From Fidelibacterota bacterium TCS52 (GTDB lineage: Bacteria > Fidelibacterota > Fidelibacteria > Fidelibacterales > Fidelibacteraceae): a stretch of 9,040 bases of DNA. Position 1 is the stretch's first letter, and each line of letters begins with the position of its first letter. The notes below the pieces were generated by a model. It searched no databases, was not told the DNA's origin, and worked only from the letters and a program-made list of their open reading frames with translations. A program made the translations under genes and the position numbers. This document shows positions 7,414 to 9,040 of this stretch, piece by piece. Location of the stretch: positions 1 through 9,040 of the forward strand of contig LSCC01000059.1 in NCBI GenBank assembly GCA_001577215.1, read 5' to 3'.

Positions 7414-8814
7414 TTATTGAATATTTCCTAACATATCAGGAATTATCTCTTCATTTACCTGCTGAGCTATATTTTCCAATGCTTTATAACCTGCTTTCTC
7501 AAAACTTAAATCAATTCCTTTTATATGATTCAAAGTTGTCTTATAAATTTCATTCCCACTTTCAACTTCCGTAACGGAAAAAGTTAGATCAGCAAATGAT
7601 GTAAATAGAGATGATATTTGCGAACCGGATCTTGCATTTGCAATAATTTTTATTTCCCAATTATTATTAAATGGCAATTCCGTAAACTTAAAATTCATTG
7701 AACTTAATTTCTCTTTTACCACCGGTTCAATTCGTGCAATATTAACCACATTCTCATTTATCATTTCTTTTGAATCAATATAAATTATTGGTTTTTTAAC
7801 ATTTATTGTGATCCTTGCAGATGGAATTGATAAAGTAGTCAACAATTTATTTAGAATAATTGATTCTGTATTCAATAATTTGGAAACATCATATTTCGCT
7901 TCAATTGTTTGTAAATCTTTTGTGCTTTTAATTTTAGAAATACTTACTTTACATTTTCCAAACACATTGCTCTTCCCTGTTGGAATAAATTCTGCATTGC
8001 CTCTAATAAATGAAAATATTATTGGAAAATCTTCAATATTTTCCCCATTATCATTTTGAATTTTAAATATCGCACTTTCTAATGGCTGACCTAATTCGGC
8101 AGTTATATTTTTATTTTCTGCTATTAAATTTATATCAGAAAACACATCTTGCAATTTTTTATATAAATAATTTCCAAGATAGACATCTTCTCCATCTACA
8201 TTAGCTTCTAATGTTTCTGATAAATAACTTTCAATCGCTTCTAATGATTTTATGTAATACTTTATTGCATCTTCATAATTATTCTTTGCTAAATTATTTG
8301 TTGCTGTCAAACGATTATCTAATGCAAGTTGAATTGCTTCATCTCTTTTCTTTTTCTTGATCGTTTCATATCTTCGTTTAGACAATTTGTAGTAGACATA
8401 AAAAATTGTTTGATTTTCCCAAGAATCAACCAGTTCGTATCCTTCCAAATCCATTTGTGTCTTCGCTCTAATTTTTGAACGAAACTCTTCTTCAATTATA
8501 TCACCTTTTTCTATTAATGAATTTACAACATTACTGGAAATACTTATTTCAATTTTACTAGCTATCATATTTAATGCAGAATTTGTAGCTGTTTGAATAT
8601 GATCTATCGAACCATCAACTTTTTTTGCCGAACCAATACCGACATAAGAATAATTATCTTTCGGTGTTTGAATTATCCAGCTCGGCATCTGTGAATTTGA
8701 CTCAACTACATTTGAATTTTCTTTAATCGTGGAAGTAGTTGTTCCACAAGAAATTATAAGAAGTAAAAAAAATAAACTAACTGAAAATGTTTTAAAGATT
8801 GTTTCGATTTTCAT
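7414..8814 (-). CDS. LPP20-type lipoprotein with CsgG/LpoB-like C-terminal domain
   Basis: This is a predicted lipoprotein of 466 aa. Residues 1-22 form a lipoprotein signal ending in the lipobox IIS-C (Cys23), followed by Gly24, so outer-membrane sorting is plausible. Residues about 43-150 match the LPP20 pattern: MPSWI, YVGIGSA, an alanine-rich helix (75-90), LEGYELVDSW and YYVYYKLS-like strands. A lysine-rich helix plus a TPR-like helical pair (155-200, with NNYEDAIKYYIKSLEAIE) comes next. A transthyretin/Ig-like beta module (about 228-312) precedes a C-terminal alpha/beta domain (about 335-460) that resembles CsgG/FlgT/LpoB-type lipoproteins (IARIEPVVKEKL, then WEIKIIA, ADLTFSV, and GYKALENIAQQV). 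The domain calls after residue 150 are inferences from pattern. The start is certain because a perfect AAGGAGG precedes it. It is the first gene of the minus-strand cluster. An envelope role is likely; the specific function is unknown. Confidence 0.82.
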   Translation of the reverse strand: MKIETIFKTFSVSLFFLLLIISCGTTTSTIKENSNVVESNSQMPSWIIQTPKDNYSYVGIGSAKKVDGSIDHIQTATNSALNMIASKIEISISSNVVNSLIEKGDIIEEEFRSKIRAKTQMDLEGYELVDSWENQTIFYVYYKLSKRRYETIKKKKRDEAIQLALDNRLTATNNLAKNNYEDAIKYYIKSLEAIESYLSETLEANVDGEDVYLGNYLYKKLQDVFSDINLIAENKNITAELGQPLESAIFKIQNDNGENIEDFPIIFSFIRGNAEFIPTGKSNVFGKCKVSISKIKSTKDLQTIEAKYDVSKLLNTESIILNKLLTTLSIPSARITINVKKPIIYIDSKEMINENVVNIARIEPVVKEKLSSMNFKFTELPFNNNWEIKIIANARSGSQISSLFTSFADLTFSVTEVESGNEIYKTTLNHIKGIDLSFEKAGYKALENIAQQVNEEIIPDMLGNIQ

Positions 8815-8819
8815 TTATG

Positions 8820-8826
8820 CCTCCTT
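8820..8826 (-). promoter_or_regulatory. Strong Shine-Dalgarno site of the lipoprotein gene
   Basis: A full AAGGAGG on the minus strand lies 5 nt before the ATG at 8814. It is the best ribosome binding site in the window and suggests efficient translation of the first gene in the cluster. Confidence 0.85.
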
Positions 8827-8841
8827 CAATTTAATTATTAA

Positions 8842-8870
8842 AATTTACTACAATCTAATCTTTTTATCAA
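8842..8870 (-). promoter_or_regulatory. Candidate promoter of the minus-strand cluster
   Basis: On the minus strand TTGATA (8870-8865, five of six matches to TTGACA) is followed after 17 bp by TAAATT (8847-8842, four of six matches to TATAAT). This predicts a leader of about 20 nt before the ATG at 8814, just enough for the Shine-Dalgarno site. The -10 box is poor and the region AT-rich. No operator-like dyad is visible. Confidence 0.35.
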
Positions 8871-8934
8871 GTATTAATTTTATGTTTATTGTTTTGGGGT
8901 TTTGTGTATTTTTGCTATGAACAATCTTATCTTT

Positions 8935-8962
8935 ATTTCACTCCTTCGGAGTTCTGTTTTTT
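8935..8962 (+). repeat. Short hairpin repeat, copy 1
   Basis: ATTTC leads into a perfect 5-bp stem with a TTC loop (ACTCC-TTC-GGAGT, 8940-8952), followed by a short spacer and six T residues (8957-8962). The layout matches copy 2 at 8985. On the plus strand it looks like a miniature terminator, but no plus-strand gene in the window ends here. An intergenic repeat family is therefore a better reading than a dedicated terminator. Confidence 0.7.
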
Positions 8963-8984
8963 AATATTTACTGCTCCTATAATC

Positions 8985-9010
8985 ATTTCATCCCTTCGGG
9001 ATTTATTTTT
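8985..9010 (+). repeat. Short hairpin repeat, copy 2
   Basis: ATTTC leads into a perfect 5-bp stem with the same TTC loop (ATCCC-TTC-GGGAT, 8990-9002), then TTA and five T residues (9006-9010). It begins exactly 50 bp after copy 1. Two stem pairs differ from copy 1 and both are compensated on the other arm, so base pairing is kept. What follows, up to the window end, shows no recognisable gene. Confidence 0.7.
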
Positions 9011-9040
9011 CATTTAACTTCTCTAACTTTTCAACATTCA

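Noticed and set aside
7808..8059. 83-residue plus-strand reading frame inside the lipoprotein gene
   Set aside because: It is fully antisense to a well-supported gene, has no ribosome binding site, and its residues look like a low-complexity reverse translation.
8729..8920. 63-residue plus-strand frame with hydrophobic C-terminus across the lipoprotein start
   Set aside because: It overlaps the lipoprotein start, its Shine-Dalgarno site and the likely promoter on the opposite strand. Its hydrophobicity follows from AT-rich sequence, and no ribosome site precedes it.

Overview
The window is AT-rich DNA from a bacterium that is probably in the Fibrobacterota-Chlorobiota-Bacteroidota (FCB) group. 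The main evidence is a secreted protein ending in a type IX secretion (T9SS) sorting domain of the YQNYPNPFN type. This form is common in Ignavibacteria, Marinimicrobia (SAR406), Cloacimonadota and relatives. The GcvT and UMF1-transporter sequences fit the same group. The phylum cannot be settled from this window alone.

Layout. At the left edge a tRNA-Gly(GCC) lies on the minus strand, with a plausible promoter and an A/T-stem terminator. A plus-strand cluster of three genes follows (306-4399): a UMF1-family major facilitator transporter, a small membrane-anchored protein of unknown function, and a large secreted zinc metallopeptidase with a T9SS tail. Neighbouring genes in this cluster overlap (38 bp or less, then 8 bp), which suggests a translationally coupled operon. 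It meets a minus-strand cluster tail to tail, with only 22 bp between the stop codons.

The minus-strand cluster reads from 8814 down to 4422: an LPP20-type lipoprotein with a C-terminal domain resembling CsgG/LpoB-type proteins, the glycine-cleavage T protein (gcvT), a MoxR-family AAA+ ATPase, and a TauE/SafE-family permease. Gaps are 29, 90 and 38 bp, so they could share one transcript, but their functions have no obvious common theme. The last 226 bp are non-coding. They hold the likely promoter of this cluster and two short TTC-loop hairpin repeats exactly 50 bp apart, whose stems differ by compensatory changes.

Most of the window is ordinary housekeeping and envelope genes. I see no CRISPR array, insertion sequence, phage gene or obvious defence system. 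The points most worth a second look are the covarying hairpin repeats, the overlapping transporter/small protein/metallopeptidase operon, the MoxR ATPase without its usual DUF58 or von Willebrand A partners, and the composite lipoprotein.
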